This document shows, one piece after another, positions 25,242-34,406 of a DNA stretch of 64,000 bases. Positions within the stretch are counted from its first letter, which is position 1; each line of letters starts with the position of its first letter. Source of the stretch: Bacteroides acidifaciens (GTDB lineage: Bacteria; Bacteroidota; Bacteroidia; Bacteroidales; Bacteroidaceae); assembly GCF_903181435.1 (NCBI RefSeq), contig NZ_CAEUHO010000001.1:992001-1056000 (forward strand). The letters are read 5' to 3'. Position numbers and translations under genes: made by a program. Below the pieces are notes generated by a model that did no database searches, had not been told where the DNA came from, and worked only from the letters and a program-made list of their open reading frames with translations.

Positions 25242-26180
25242 ATGAAGAAAAAGCAGTTTACTAATTGTGCAAACGATTACATTGAACGTTTGCGGAATGA
25301 GGGTCGTTATTCAACGGCTCATGTGTACAAGCATGCTATCCGTTCTTTTGCGAAATTTTGCGGCAGCCAGACCATTACTTTCAGTAGGGTGAACCGTGAT
25401 ACACTGAAGGCGTATAGTAACTATTTGGTGGCTTCTCATTTGAAGCCTAATACGATTTCTACGTATATGCGTATGTTGCGTTGTATCTACAACCGGGGCG
25501 TTGAAAACAGGCAGGCTCCTTATGTGCATGGCTTGTTCAAGGATGTGTTTACGGGTGTAGATACCCGCCAGAAAAAGGCGATTCCGATACACGAGCTTCA
25601 CGTTTTGCTGAATGAAGACCCGAAGACTGAGAGACTCCGTCGCACGCAAGCTGTCGCCAGCCTGCTGTTCCAGTTTTGCGGTATGCCTTTTGTCGATTTT
25701 GCCCATTTGGAAAAGTCCAATATTGAGCAGGGACTTTTGAAGTACAACCGTATGAAGACCGGTACGCCCATGAGTATTGAGATTTTGGACTCGGCACAGG
25801 ATGCCATTACCCGTTTGTGCAACGAATATAGTGTTGGACATTCCGACTATCCCGATTACCTGTTCTGTATATTGAGCGGAGAGTATAAGAGAACGGAGGA
25901 AAAGGCATACCGCGAGTACCAGTCAGCTCTGAGGCGGTTTAATAATGACTTGAAGTGCCTGTCAAGACAGTTGAGGATACGCTCGTCCGTTACTTCTTAT
26001 ACGCTTCGTCATTCATGGGCCACTACTGCGAAGTACAGAGGGGTTCCCATCGAGATGATAAGCGAATCGCTGGGACATAAATCCATCAAGACAACACAAA
26101 TCTATTTAAAAGGCTTCGAATTAGAAGAAAGAACGAAAGTGAACAGATTGAATTATTCTTACGTAAAGAGTTTTAGATGA
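25242..26180 (+). CDS. Tyrosine recombinase (capsule-locus integrase)
   Basis: A 312-residue phage-integrase-family protein has an N-terminal SAM-like core-binding domain (~5-100) and a C-terminal catalytic domain. TSYTLRHSWAT gives His-x2-Arg (here Arg-His), LGHKS the second His and TQIYLKGF the Tyr nucleophile. In box I the usual GLR arginine is not seen: the segment reads FQFCGMPFVDFAHL. IntDOT of Bacteroides is known to lack the same Arg. The gene ends 47 bases before the left inverted repeat of an invertible promoter, so it is the probable local invertase. Confidence 0.9.
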   Translation: MKKKQFTNCANDYIERLRNEGRYSTAHVYKHAIRSFAKFCGSQTITFSRVNRDTLKAYSNYLVASHLKPNTISTYMRMLRCIYNRGVENRQAPYVHGLFKDVFTGVDTRQKKAIPIHELHVLLNEDPKTERLRRTQAVASLLFQFCGMPFVDFAHLEKSNIEQGLLKYNRMKTGTPMSIEILDSAQDAITRLCNEYSVGHSDYPDYLFCILSGEYKRTEEKAYREYQSALRRFNNDLKCLSRQLRIRSSVTSYTLRHSWATTAKYRGVPIEMISESLGHKSIKTTQIYLKGFELEERTKVNRLNYSYVKSFR

Positions 26181-26226
26181 TTCTGTATTATGTAGCTAAA
26201 GTATTAGGGATTAGGGACTTCGTTAT

Positions 26227-26250
26227 TCTGTTACTTCTTAGGTAACGGAT
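26227..26250. repeat. Left inverted repeat of the invertible promoter
   Basis: These 24 bases are an exact inverted copy of 26502-26525; identity stops at both ends. Inside the arm GTTAC-(7 bases)-GTAAC forms a short internal palindrome, the layout expected of two recombinase-binding half-sites around a 7-base crossover region. Confidence 0.95.
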
Positions 26251-26501
26251 AATACATGTGCAGAACGCATACAAATGCAATAAAAAGGAAAAAAGACAAC
26301 ATGAGGGAAGAAAATATATGGTTATCCGGACTTCAAGACAGACGCTTCTTGAGATTGGAAAATAGAAAGTCACAGAGCATGAATCGCTTATTATTCATGT
26401 TCACACACTTTGTGTGGATATATTTAAGAGAAAAAAGGAAAAAAAGAAGTTTATTGCTTGTTTCTTATTATTATTTTTACCTATCTTTGTAGCAAATAAA
26501 A
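26251..26501. other. Invertible DNA segment carrying the capsule promoter (ON orientation)
   Basis: This 251-base segment lies between perfect inverted repeats. Near its right end a consensus promoter points to UpxY. The left part shows no equally good outward promoter on the minus strand (best CAAATGCA near 26272, 7/8). Inversion would turn the promoter toward the integrase and silence the operon. A short hairpin CACACACTTTGTGTG lies near 26402-26416. A 78-codon frame spanning the segment is considered incidental. Confidence 0.85.
26458..26489 (+). promoter_or_regulatory. Phase-variable capsule promoter
   Basis: TTG (26458-26460), a 21-base spacer and TATCTTTG (26482-26489) match the Bacteroides consensus. 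The start would be near 26496, so the transcript leader passes through the right inverted repeat before the UpxY ATG at 26546. Confidence 0.85.
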
Positions 26502-26525
26502 ATCCGTTACCTAAGAAGTAACAGA
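26502..26525. repeat. Right inverted repeat of the invertible promoter
   Basis: It is an exact inverted copy of 26227-26250. It lies between the -7 element and the UpxY start, so it is transcribed in the ON state and could fold as a small hairpin (GTTAC/GTAAC) in the leader. Confidence 0.95.
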
Positions 26526-26545
26526 TAAACATGTGGTAAAAAATT

Positions 26546-27142
26546 ATGATTTTTACAAAGGAAAAGTCTATTAGCGCCGTGCCCGGTTGTGGGACAGGGG
26601 AAGGCGTAGCACACTTAAAACGCTGGTATGTAGCACTGGTTCGTATGCATCACGAGAAGAAAGTTGCCGAGCGTTTGTCCAAGATGGGAATCGATACCTT
26701 CGTTCCTGTCCAGCAAGAAGTACATCAGTGGAGCGACCGTCGGAAAGTGGTTGATACGGTACTTCTTCCGATGATGGTATTTGTTCATGCCAATCTTAAG
26801 GAGCGTATGGAAGTTCTTTCATTTTCTACGGTCAGCCGCTATATGGTGATGCGTGGGGAAAGTACTCCGGCGGTTATTCCCGATGAACAGATGGCACGTT
26901 TCCGTTTCATGCTCGATTATTCCGATGAAGCAGTATGTATGAACAATTCCCCTTTGGCGCGTGGCGAAAAAGTCCGTGTCATCAAAGGTCCTCTGAGCGG
27001 GCTTGTTGGCGAACTCGTTACGGTAGGGGGTAAGAGCAAAATTGCTGTCCGCCTGAATATACTTGGCTGTGCTTGCGTAGACATGCCAATCGGTTATGTA
27101 GAATCTACAAGAATCTCCAATGACAATACAAAAAATATTTAG
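26546..27142 (+). CDS. upxY: UpxY-family transcription antiterminator
   Basis: This is a NusG-like regulator of 198 residues. The NGN domain (~28-110) starts KRWYVALVRMHHEKKVAERL, and a KOW-type motif RGEKVRVIKGPLSGLVGELV lies at ~145-165. Known UpxY proteins bind the leader of their own capsule operon and prevent premature termination. It is the first gene behind the invertible promoter, and its end overlaps the export gene by 23 bases. No UpxZ gene (the inhibitor of other loci in B. fragilis) follows. Confidence 0.9.
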   Translation: MIFTKEKSISAVPGCGTGEGVAHLKRWYVALVRMHHEKKVAERLSKMGIDTFVPVQQEVHQWSDRRKVVDTVLLPMMVFVHANLKERMEVLSFSTVSRYMVMRGESTPAVIPDEQMARFRFMLDYSDEAVCMNNSPLARGEKVRVIKGPLSGLVGELVTVGGKSKIAVRLNILGCACVDMPIGYVESTRISNDNTKNI

Positions 27143-29534
27143 TGTTTTTCTATTCATTCTGATTCTGGGAGTTGCTTCTCCTTTGATGGCTCAAAGCATG
27201 AGCGACTCTCAAGTTCTCGAATATGTAAAAGAGGGTATCAGTCAAGGGAAGGAACAAAAGCAGTTAGCCTCGGAATTAGCACTCAAAGGCGTGACCAAGG
27301 AGCAGGCGATGCGTGTGAAGCAGCTATATGAGCACCAGAACAATGTAAATACTTCCAATGCCACCGGTACCGATATTAATGAGTCGCGTCTGCGTGAAGA
27401 AACGAAAGAAAATACTTCCGACAAGCTGGAAGACCATCCGAGCACACAAGACCTTGCACGTGGCAACCAAGTCTTCGGAAGAAACATATTTAACACCCGC
27501 AACCTGACTTTCGAGCCTAGTGTGAACATTGCCACTCCCTTAAATTATCGTCTCGGCCCGGGCGACGAGGTGATTATCGACATATGGGGAGCTAGCCAGA
27601 ATACCATCCGCCAGCAGATTTCTCCTGACGGCACCATCAATATTCAAAAGATTGGTCCTGTCAACTTGAACGGGTTGACCATCGCCGAAGCCAACGGCTA
27701 TCTCAAGAAAACTTTAAATAAGATATACAACGGTCTTAACAACGCCGTCGACCCTACCTCGGACATTCGTCTGACACTGGGCAGCATACGTACGATTCAA
27801 ATCAACGTCATGGGCGAAGTTGTACAACCGGGAACGTATTCTCTGTCCTCTTTTGCCACTGTATTTCATGCGCTCTATCGGGCGGGGGGAGTCAGTGACA
27901 TAGGAAGTCTCCGCAATGTCCAATTGGTAAGAAACGGTAAGAACATCGCCACAATTGATGTCTACCAATTCATACTCAAAGGAAATATCCAGGACGACAT
28001 CCGGCTTCAGGAAGGTGACGTTGTCATAGTCCCCGCCTACGAAGTATTGGTAAAAATCGATGGAAAAGTGAAACGCTCCATGCGCTTTGAAATGAAGAAA
28101 GATGAATCTTTATCTACTCTTCTCAGCTATGCCGGTGGTTTCGAAGCGGATGCCTATACCCGTTCATTGCGTGTGGTACGCCAGAACGGGCAGGAGTATG
28201 AAGTGAATACTGTCAAGGATTTGGATTACAGTATCTATAAAATGAGAAATGGAGATGTCGTGACAGCCGAGGCTATCCTGAACCGTTTTGTGAACAAGCT
28301 CGAAATCCGTGGTGCTGTCTACCGTCCGGGCATTTATGAGTTGAACGGCAAACTGAATACCGTCCGCGAACTGGTCAACGAATCGCAAGGTCTTACCGGT
28401 GATGCTTTTCTGAACCGTGCTGTTCTCTACCGTCAGCGTGAAGACCTTACTACGGAAGTTGTTCCGGTGGATATCAAAGCCATAATGGATGGTACTTCCC
28501 CCAATATCATCTTAATGAAAAACGACATTCTTTATATCCCCAGCATTCACGACCTGGAAGATAAAGGCAATGTTGTCATTCACGGTGAGGTAGCCAAACC
28601 GGATTCGTATCCTTACGCGGACAATATGACACTCGAAGACCTTATCATCCAGGCAGGCGGTTTGCGTGAAGCTGCCTCGGTGGTTCGTGTGGATGTATCC
28701 CGCAGAATCAAAAATCCCCGAAGTACCGCAGACAGCGATACAATCGGTCAGATATATACATTTTCCCTGAAAGAGGGGTTTGTGGTGGATGGGAAACCGG
28801 GATTTGTACTTCAACCTTATGACGAGGTTTATGTACGCCGAAGTCCCGGCTATCAACCGCAACAAAACGTAATGGTAGAAGGTGAAGTCCTTTTCGGAGG
28901 TTCTTATGCCATGACCAGCCGCGAGGAACGTCTTTCAGACTTAATCAGTAAAGCCGGTGGAGCTACGAACTACGCTTACCTGCGTGGTGCAAAACTGACT
29001 CGTGTAGCCAACGCGAGCGAGAAGAAGCGCATGGGGGATGTGATTCGTTTGATGAGCAGACAACTGGGAGAGGCAATGATTGATTCTTTAGGAATCCGCA
29101 TAGAGGATACATTTACAGTCGGCATCGACTTGGAAAAGGCCTTGGCTAAACCGGGAAGTACAGCGGATATTGTATTGCGTGAAGGCGATGTGGTTTCTAT
29201 TCCGAAAAATAATAATACAGTTACTATCAACGGTGCTGTGATGGTGCCGAATACGGTTTCTTACATGGAAGGCAAGAATATAGACTATTATCTGAATCAA
29301 GCTGGTGGATATTCTGAAAATGCAAAGAAGAGTAAGAAGTTCATAGTTTATATGAATGGTCAGGTTACGAAGGTGAAGGGGAGCGGTAAGAAGCAAATAG
29401 AGCCGGGATGTGAGATTATTGTGCCTAGTAAAGCTAAGAAGAAGGTGAATATGGGTAATATTTTGGGGTATGCTACTTCATTTAGTTCATTGGGAATGAT
29501 GGTGGCTTCGATTGCTAATCTGATTAAGAAATAA
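27120..29534 (+). CDS. Outer-membrane polysaccharide export protein, multi-SLBB (Wza-like)
   Basis: A signal peptide (cleaved after PLMAQ, ~25) precedes a 45-residue helical region (SDSQVLEYVKEGI...), then the Poly_export domain (~135-215, YRLGPGDEVIIDIWG) and about five SLBB beta-grasp repeats, recognisable by phrases such as VMGEVVQPGTYSL, IRGAVYRPGIYEL, IHGEVAKPDSYPY, VEGEVLFGGSYAM and INGAVMVPNTVSY. A hydrophobic segment (~780-800) is near the C-terminus. No lipobox Cys is visible, unlike E. coli Wza, and at 804 residues it is about twice as long. It forms the export channel for the capsule. Confidence 0.92.
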   Translation: MTIQKIFSVFLFILILGVASPLMAQSMSDSQVLEYVKEGISQGKEQKQLASELALKGVTKEQAMRVKQLYEHQNNVNTSNATGTDINESRLREETKENTSDKLEDHPSTQDLARGNQVFGRNIFNTRNLTFEPSVNIATPLNYRLGPGDEVIIDIWGASQNTIRQQISPDGTINIQKIGPVNLNGLTIAEANGYLKKTLNKIYNGLNNAVDPTSDIRLTLGSIRTIQINVMGEVVQPGTYSLSSFATVFHALYRAGGVSDIGSLRNVQLVRNGKNIATIDVYQFILKGNIQDDIRLQEGDVVIVPAYEVLVKIDGKVKRSMRFEMKKDESLSTLLSYAGGFEADAYTRSLRVVRQNGQEYEVNTVKDLDYSIYKMRNGDVVTAEAILNRFVNKLEIRGAVYRPGIYELNGKLNTVRELVNESQGLTGDAFLNRAVLYRQREDLTTEVVPVDIKAIMDGTSPNIILMKNDILYIPSIHDLEDKGNVVIHGEVAKPDSYPYADNMTLEDLIIQAGGLREAASVVRVDVSRRIKNPRSTADSDTIGQIYTFSLKEGFVVDGKPGFVLQPYDEVYVRRSPGYQPQQNVMVEGEVLFGGSYAMTSREERLSDLISKAGGATNYAYLRGAKLTRVANASEKKRMGDVIRLMSRQLGEAMIDSLGIRIEDTFTVGIDLEKALAKPGSTADIVLREGDVVSIPKNNNTVTINGAVMVPNTVSYMEGKNIDYYLNQAGGYSENAKKSKKFIVYMNGQVTKVKGSGKKQIEPGCEIIVPSKAKKKVNMGNILGYATSFSSLGMMVASIANLIKK

Positions 29535-29539
29535 TAATT

Positions 29540-30625
29540 ATGCCAGAACAATCATTGCAGAAGAAGCCGCAAGAGTTAGAAATTGATATACAGGATATTA
29601 TTCGTAAAATAATAGCTATCCGTAAGAAACTTTATAAAGCTGTCGTTGTGGGTTTGCTGATTGGTGTTATTGTAGGGACAAGCATTCCTAAACAATATAC
29701 AGTAAGGGTGACTCTTTCGCCAGAAATGGGAGGTGAGAAAGGAAATAGTGGAATAGTTGGGGTAGCCGCATCTTTTCTTGGAGGTGGAACTGGTATAAAG
29801 AGTGGCACTGATGCATTAAATGCATCTTTATCATCCGATATCGTATCTTCAACTCCTTTCTTATTGGAGTTGTTGAATATGGAAGTTGTTGTCAACGGAG
29901 GTGAAACAAAAACACTTTCTAACTATTTAACGACAGAATCCTCACCTTGGTGGAATTATATAATAGTTTTGCCAGGAATCATTAATAGTCAGTTGAAATC
30001 TTGGTTTTCTCATGAAGAAATATCCTCTAAAGAGAAAGTTCAAGGCAGATTAATAATCTTAACAAAGGAGGAAAATGCTCAAATTAGTGCATTGAAGAAA
30101 AAGATTACAGCTATAGTGAATAAGAAAACAGCAATTACTAGTGTAAATGTTACTTTACAAGATCCTAAAGTTGCTGCGATTGTTGCAGATTCCGTAGTTC
30201 ATCGTTTGCAAGAGTATATTATTTCATACAGGACTTCAAAAGCAAAAGAAGATTGTGCCTATTTGGAAAAGTTATTTGAAGTACGAAAGCAAGAATATTA
30301 TGTAGCTCAAAAAAAATATGCAGATTATGTGGATACACATGATAATTTAATTCTTCAAAGTGTACGTGCGGAACAGGAGCGATTACAAAATGATATGAAC
30401 TTGTTTTATCAAGTTTATAGCCAAGTAGCTAATCAATTACAAGTAGCTAGAGCTAAAGTACAAGAGGAGAAGCCTGTTTTTGCAATAGTGGAACCGGCAG
30501 TAGTACCTATTGAATCTTCAAGTATGAGGCGGAGTATTTATATATTTCTATTTGTATTTCTATCTGTTTGCGGCACTATCGGTTGGTTATTGTTAGGTAA
30601 GGTATATATAATACAGCATAAATGA
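29540..30625 (+). CDS. Chain-length determinant protein (Wzz-like polysaccharide co-polymerase)
   Basis: It is 361 residues with two transmembrane segments, one near residues 36-55 (YKAVVVGLLIGVIVG) and one near the C-terminus (IYIFLFVFLSVCGTIGWLLL), and a periplasmic coiled-coil region between them. It regulates capsule chain length with the polymerase. There is no tyrosine-kinase domain. It starts 5 bases after the export gene and overlaps the flippase gene by 4 bases. Confidence 0.9.
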   Translation: MPEQSLQKKPQELEIDIQDIIRKIIAIRKKLYKAVVVGLLIGVIVGTSIPKQYTVRVTLSPEMGGEKGNSGIVGVAASFLGGGTGIKSGTDALNASLSSDIVSSTPFLLELLNMEVVVNGGETKTLSNYLTTESSPWWNYIIVLPGIINSQLKSWFSHEEISSKEKVQGRLIILTKEENAQISALKKKITAIVNKKTAITSVNVTLQDPKVAAIVADSVVHRLQEYIISYRTSKAKEDCAYLEKLFEVRKQEYYVAQKKYADYVDTHDNLILQSVRAEQERLQNDMNLFYQVYSQVANQLQVARAKVQEEKPVFAIVEPAVVPIESSSMRRSIYIFLFVFLSVCGTIGWLLLGKVYIIQHK

Positions 30626-32163
30626 TATCAGTCATATCCGAAAACAATAAGCGAATAGCTAAGAATACAGCCTTACTTTATATAAGAATGCTTTTGATTA
30701 TGGCTGTAACTTTATATACTTCGCGTGTAGTGTTACAAGTTTTGGGTGTTGAAGACTTTGGTATTTATAATGTAGTGGGTGGAATAGTTGCTATATTTTC
30801 ATTTCTTAATGCATCAATGAGTGGAGCTACAACACGTTTTTTGATGTATGATATGGGGGAGAATAATAAGGATAAATTAAGAATCACCTTTAACTCCGCA
30901 TTATTAATTCATATAGCCATTGCGTTATTAATAATTCTGATAGCGGAAACTGTTGGGCTTTGGTTTCTGAAAACACAGCTTGTAATACCTGCTGACAGAA
31001 TGAATGCAGCGGTATGGGTATATCAGTTTTCCATACTTTCCACAGTTGTGTCAGTCACACAAGTACCATATAATGCATGTATAATAGCCCATGAGAAGAT
31101 GGATGTATATGCTTATGTAGAAATATTGAATGTCATACTTAAATTGCTGATTGTTTTTCTGTTGGTTGCAGGAGACTTTGATAAATTAATCTTTTACGCA
31201 TTACTAATCTTTCTCGTTTCGACTATAATTGCATGTATTTATCGCTTATATTGTGTTCGTCACTTTGACGAAAGTAAGCTACTTTACCAATTGCATTTTG
31301 AAAACGTTAAGCCTATGCTTTCTTTTTCCGGTTGGGACTTATATGGTAATATGTCGACAGTAGCTCGTACACAAGGCATCAATATGTTGCTTAATATGTT
31401 TTTCGGACCACTATTGAATGCAGCAAGTGGTATAGCCGGTCAAGTGCAGGGAGCTGTAATGAGTTTTGCAGGAAATGTTGTTATAGCCGTTAAGCCTCAA
31501 ATAATAAAAAGTTATGCTGCTGGAGAATATTCACGTATGGTTAGTTTGGTAATGAATGCTTCAAAATTGACATTTTTATTGTTATTATTGTTGTCGCTGC
31601 CATTAATTGTAGAAATGCATTTTGTTTTATCATTATGGTTAAAGACTGTGCCTGAATATACCGTGCAATTTTGCGTGTGTACGTTGTTATTCAATTTCTT
31701 TGCAACGATGTCTGTTGTAGTTGTAACAGCAGCCCATGCAACCGGAAAAATAAAGCGACCCAGTTTGATAAACGGCACATTATACTTATCAGTAATACCT
31801 GTTTCTTATGTAGCTTTTAAATTGGGATTATCTCCTGTGACATCCTATCTTTTTAATATAATAGCGGTTGTCATCGGTCTTTTATCTAATGTCTGGACAA
31901 TACATAAATATATACCGGTATTTTCATATAAGAAATATATATATACTGTTTTTATACGCTGTATGGTCGTTTTTCTAACTTCATCGGGGCTGGTATGGTG
32001 GCTGAAAGGGCTTATTTATGAAGAAGGTTTTTTTCGTTTTATCATTGTATCCATTGCTTCAACGATATCTGTTACTTTGCTGGGTTTTTATGTCTCATTG
32101 AATAAATCAATGAGAATCATAATTGTTCAATACATTAAAAATAAAATATGCGAAAGGGTTTAG
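30622..32163 (+). CDS. Polysaccharide repeat-unit flippase (Wzx-like, MOP superfamily)
   Basis: This is a 513-residue integral membrane protein with 12-14 hydrophobic segments. The N-terminus NTALLYIRMLLIMAVTLYTS followed by VLGVEDFGIYNVVGG is characteristic of Bacteroidetes polysaccharide transporters of the MATE/Wzx type. It would flip undecaprenyl-linked oligosaccharide to the periplasm. The base composition drops to low GC from here on. It overlaps the next glycosyltransferase by 16 bases. Confidence 0.88.
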   Translation: MISVISENNKRIAKNTALLYIRMLLIMAVTLYTSRVVLQVLGVEDFGIYNVVGGIVAIFSFLNASMSGATTRFLMYDMGENNKDKLRITFNSALLIHIAIALLIILIAETVGLWFLKTQLVIPADRMNAAVWVYQFSILSTVVSVTQVPYNACIIAHEKMDVYAYVEILNVILKLLIVFLLVAGDFDKLIFYALLIFLVSTIIACIYRLYCVRHFDESKLLYQLHFENVKPMLSFSGWDLYGNMSTVARTQGINMLLNMFFGPLLNAASGIAGQVQGAVMSFAGNVVIAVKPQIIKSYAAGEYSRMVSLVMNASKLTFLLLLLLSLPLIVEMHFVLSLWLKTVPEYTVQFCVCTLLFNFFATMSVVVVTAAHATGKIKRPSLINGTLYLSVIPVSYVAFKLGLSPVTSYLFNIIAVVIGLLSNVWTIHKYIPVFSYKKYIYTVFIRCMVVFLTSSGLVWWLKGLIYEEGFFRFIIVSIASTISVTLLGFYVSLNKSMRIIIVQYIKNKICERV

Positions 32164-33146
32164 TCAGTATTATAACCCCATGTTACAATACTGGAGAGAT
32201 TATTCATCGTTTGTTGGATTCTATACTCGAGCAAGATTACCCTTCAGTAGAAATGTTTGTAGTAGATGATGGTTCCACGGATAATTCGAGAAAAGTAATA
32301 CTTTCTTATATCTCCACTTTTGAGAAACGGGGATATAGTCTCGAGTATTATTATCAAAGTAATCAAGGACAATCGGCAGCTATAAACAATGCTTTGAAAT
32401 GGGTGAAAGGAGAATTTCTGACATGGCCTGATAGTGACGATTTTTATAATAAACCGGACGCCATTTCTTCTTTTGTCCGTAAATTTAGAGAATTGAGTAA
32501 TGACTATGGTGTTGTAAGATGCTTTCCAACTTATGTACATGAAAAGAATATGAAAGGTTATGTTCAAACTAAGGGGCTTAATCTTGATTGTAACCAATTT
32601 TATAATTGCTTATATAGCACTGGCTTTATATGGCCTCCGGGAAATTATATGATAAAGTCATGTGCCTTAGACAAAGTAAATCCATCCCGTGAGATTTATG
32701 TAAGTAAGGATGCTGGTCAAAATTGGCAATTGTTCTTACCATTACTTTTCTCTTTCAAATGTTATACATTGTCAACTTCCTATTTCAGTGTTTTAGAGCG
32801 TTCTGAATCTCATTCACGCGGTCAATATAAAAGCTATAATCAGGAGATATCGAAAATTTCTTCTTATGAAAATACAATTCTATATACTTTAGATAGGATA
32901 AACGATTTGTGCGATTCTGAGAAAGGTAGACTAAGAGAAATTATACGCATTAAGTATCTACGAGAGAGATTGAATGTTAGCTTTAAATATTATAAAAAAA
33001 ATGATATTGAACTTTTTAGTAAAAAACTATCTGTTTCTGATAGATTAACTTTTAAAGAACATTTATTGAAAGTTGTAGGCAAAATCCCTTGGTTGTATAT
33101 GCTTTTAAGAACTACAGTCTTAAAAGTGAAAAGTGTGTTGGAATGA
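32148..33146 (+). CDS. Glycosyltransferase family 2
   Basis: A GT-A fold enzyme of 332 residues. SIITPCYNTGE and VVDDGSTDNS at the N-terminus form the nucleotide-sugar site, and TWPDSDDF gives the DxD-like metal motif. It adds a sugar to the lipid-linked capsule unit on the cytoplasmic face. The donor and acceptor cannot be told from sequence. It overlaps the flippase and ends in an ATGA overlap with the next gene. Confidence 0.88.
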   Translation: MRKGLVSIITPCYNTGEIIHRLLDSILEQDYPSVEMFVVDDGSTDNSRKVILSYISTFEKRGYSLEYYYQSNQGQSAAINNALKWVKGEFLTWPDSDDFYNKPDAISSFVRKFRELSNDYGVVRCFPTYVHEKNMKGYVQTKGLNLDCNQFYNCLYSTGFIWPPGNYMIKSCALDKVNPSREIYVSKDAGQNWQLFLPLLFSFKCYTLSTSYFSVLERSESHSRGQYKSYNQEISKISSYENTILYTLDRINDLCDSEKGRLREIIRIKYLRERLNVSFKYYKKNDIELFSKKLSVSDRLTFKEHLLKVVGKIPWLYMLLRTTVLKVKSVLE

Positions 33147-34369
33147 TTGTTTTAGCTAAGGAAGAAGATTGTTGTGGATGTAATGCATGTGTTCAGGCGT
33201 GCCCTAGAAAATGTATTGATATGCATGAGGATCATGAAGGATTCTTCTATCCTCACATTGAACAACATATTTGTATAGATTGTGGATTGTGTGAAAAAGT
33301 ATGTCCTGTCATTAATCAAGGGCAATCGAGACAGCCACTTGCAGTTTTTGCCGCAAAAAATCCCAATGAAAAAGTACGTTTATTAAGTTCTTCGGGAGGG
33401 ATTTTTTCATTGCTTTCCGAATATGTTTTAGAAAAAAAAGGGGTTGTATTTGGTGCACGTTTTGATGATAAATGGCAGGTTGTGCATGATTATACAGAGA
33501 TAAAAGAAGGATTGAGCGCTTTTCGTGGAAGTAAGTATGTTCAAAGTTATATAGGCAATAGCTATTGGCAAGTTAAACAATTCTTGGAGCAAGGGCGTTT
33601 GGTGCTATTTTCTGGAACTCCTTGCCAAGTGGTTGGACTAAAAAAATATTTATTTAAAGATTATAAGAATCTATTGGCGTTAGATTTTATTTGTCATGGT
33701 GTTCCGAGTCCCAAGGTTTGGCAAATTTATTTAGACGAGAAAGTTGCGAGTGAGAGTAAAAAGAAAACGTTATTCGCTAATCATTTGTGCGATAAGAAAA
33801 ACATAAGTCACATTTTTTTTAGAGATAAATGCTCAGGCTGGAAAAAATTCAGTTTTGCCCTAACTCTAAATTTGGCTAATGCTTGTGAAATGAAAAAACA
33901 AATTCGACTTACAGATAATATCTCTGAAAATATTTATATGAAAGGTTTTCTTAATGACTTATATTTACGACCATCCTGCTATAATTGTCCTAGCAAGTGT
34001 GGAAAGAGTGGGAGTGATATCACATTAGGGGATTTTTGGGGGATACAAAAAATATTACCGTATTATGATGATGATAAGGGTGTCAGTGCAGTCTTGATTT
34101 ATAATTCTGAGTTTTTGAAAATAGTACAAGAGATTATATTGGAAAATTCTCATAGGGTAACCTATCAGGAAGTGTTTGTCGGAAATTCACCTCTGGAAAA
34201 GTCTCCATATCTGCATCCTAATAGAGGTTATTTTTTTTCGTTATTAGAAGAATATGGTGTAAGCATATCTATAAATAAAGTATTGAGAAAAGGAAGGTGT
34301 AATAGATTGATACATCAAGTGATTAATAAAATGAAAAATCTGATATGGAAACAATTAAGAAAAAAATAG
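33143..34369 (+). CDS. FrhB-type iron-sulfur protein (coenzyme F420 hydrogenase/dehydrogenase beta-subunit family)
   Basis: Two ferredoxin motifs stand at the N-terminus: CxxCxxCxxxCP beginning in DCCGCNACVQACP and again in CIDCGLCEKVCP, so two [4Fe-4S] clusters. The remainder is the FrhB N/C domain with SSGGIFSLL, FSGTPCQVVGL, FICHGVPSP and a further cysteine group SCYNCPSKC followed by DITLGDFWG. The ATG at 33143 overlaps the previous stop (ATGA), so it is preferred over an in-frame ATG at 33089. Such genes sit next to pyruvyl-transferase-like genes in many capsule loci, but their reaction is not established and F420 itself is not expected in Bacteroides. Confidence 0.85.
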   Translation: MIVLAKEEDCCGCNACVQACPRKCIDMHEDHEGFFYPHIEQHICIDCGLCEKVCPVINQGQSRQPLAVFAAKNPNEKVRLLSSSGGIFSLLSEYVLEKKGVVFGARFDDKWQVVHDYTEIKEGLSAFRGSKYVQSYIGNSYWQVKQFLEQGRLVLFSGTPCQVVGLKKYLFKDYKNLLALDFICHGVPSPKVWQIYLDEKVASESKKKTLFANHLCDKKNISHIFFRDKCSGWKKFSFALTLNLANACEMKKQIRLTDNISENIYMKGFLNDLYLRPSCYNCPSKCGKSGSDITLGDFWGIQKILPYYDDDKGVSAVLIYNSEFLKIVQEIILENSHRVTYQEVFVGNSPLEKSPYLHPNRGYFFSLLEEYGVSISINKVLRKGRCNRLIHQVINKMKNLIWKQLRKK

Positions 34370-34406
34370 TTATATTGTTTTCTTGTTTAGCGTGGGGGGG
34401 TACATA

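Noticed and set aside
26256..26492. 78-codon frame inside the invertible segment
   Set aside because: The sequence is dominated by the promoter region and low-complexity Lys/Arg; the invertible element fully explains the interval.
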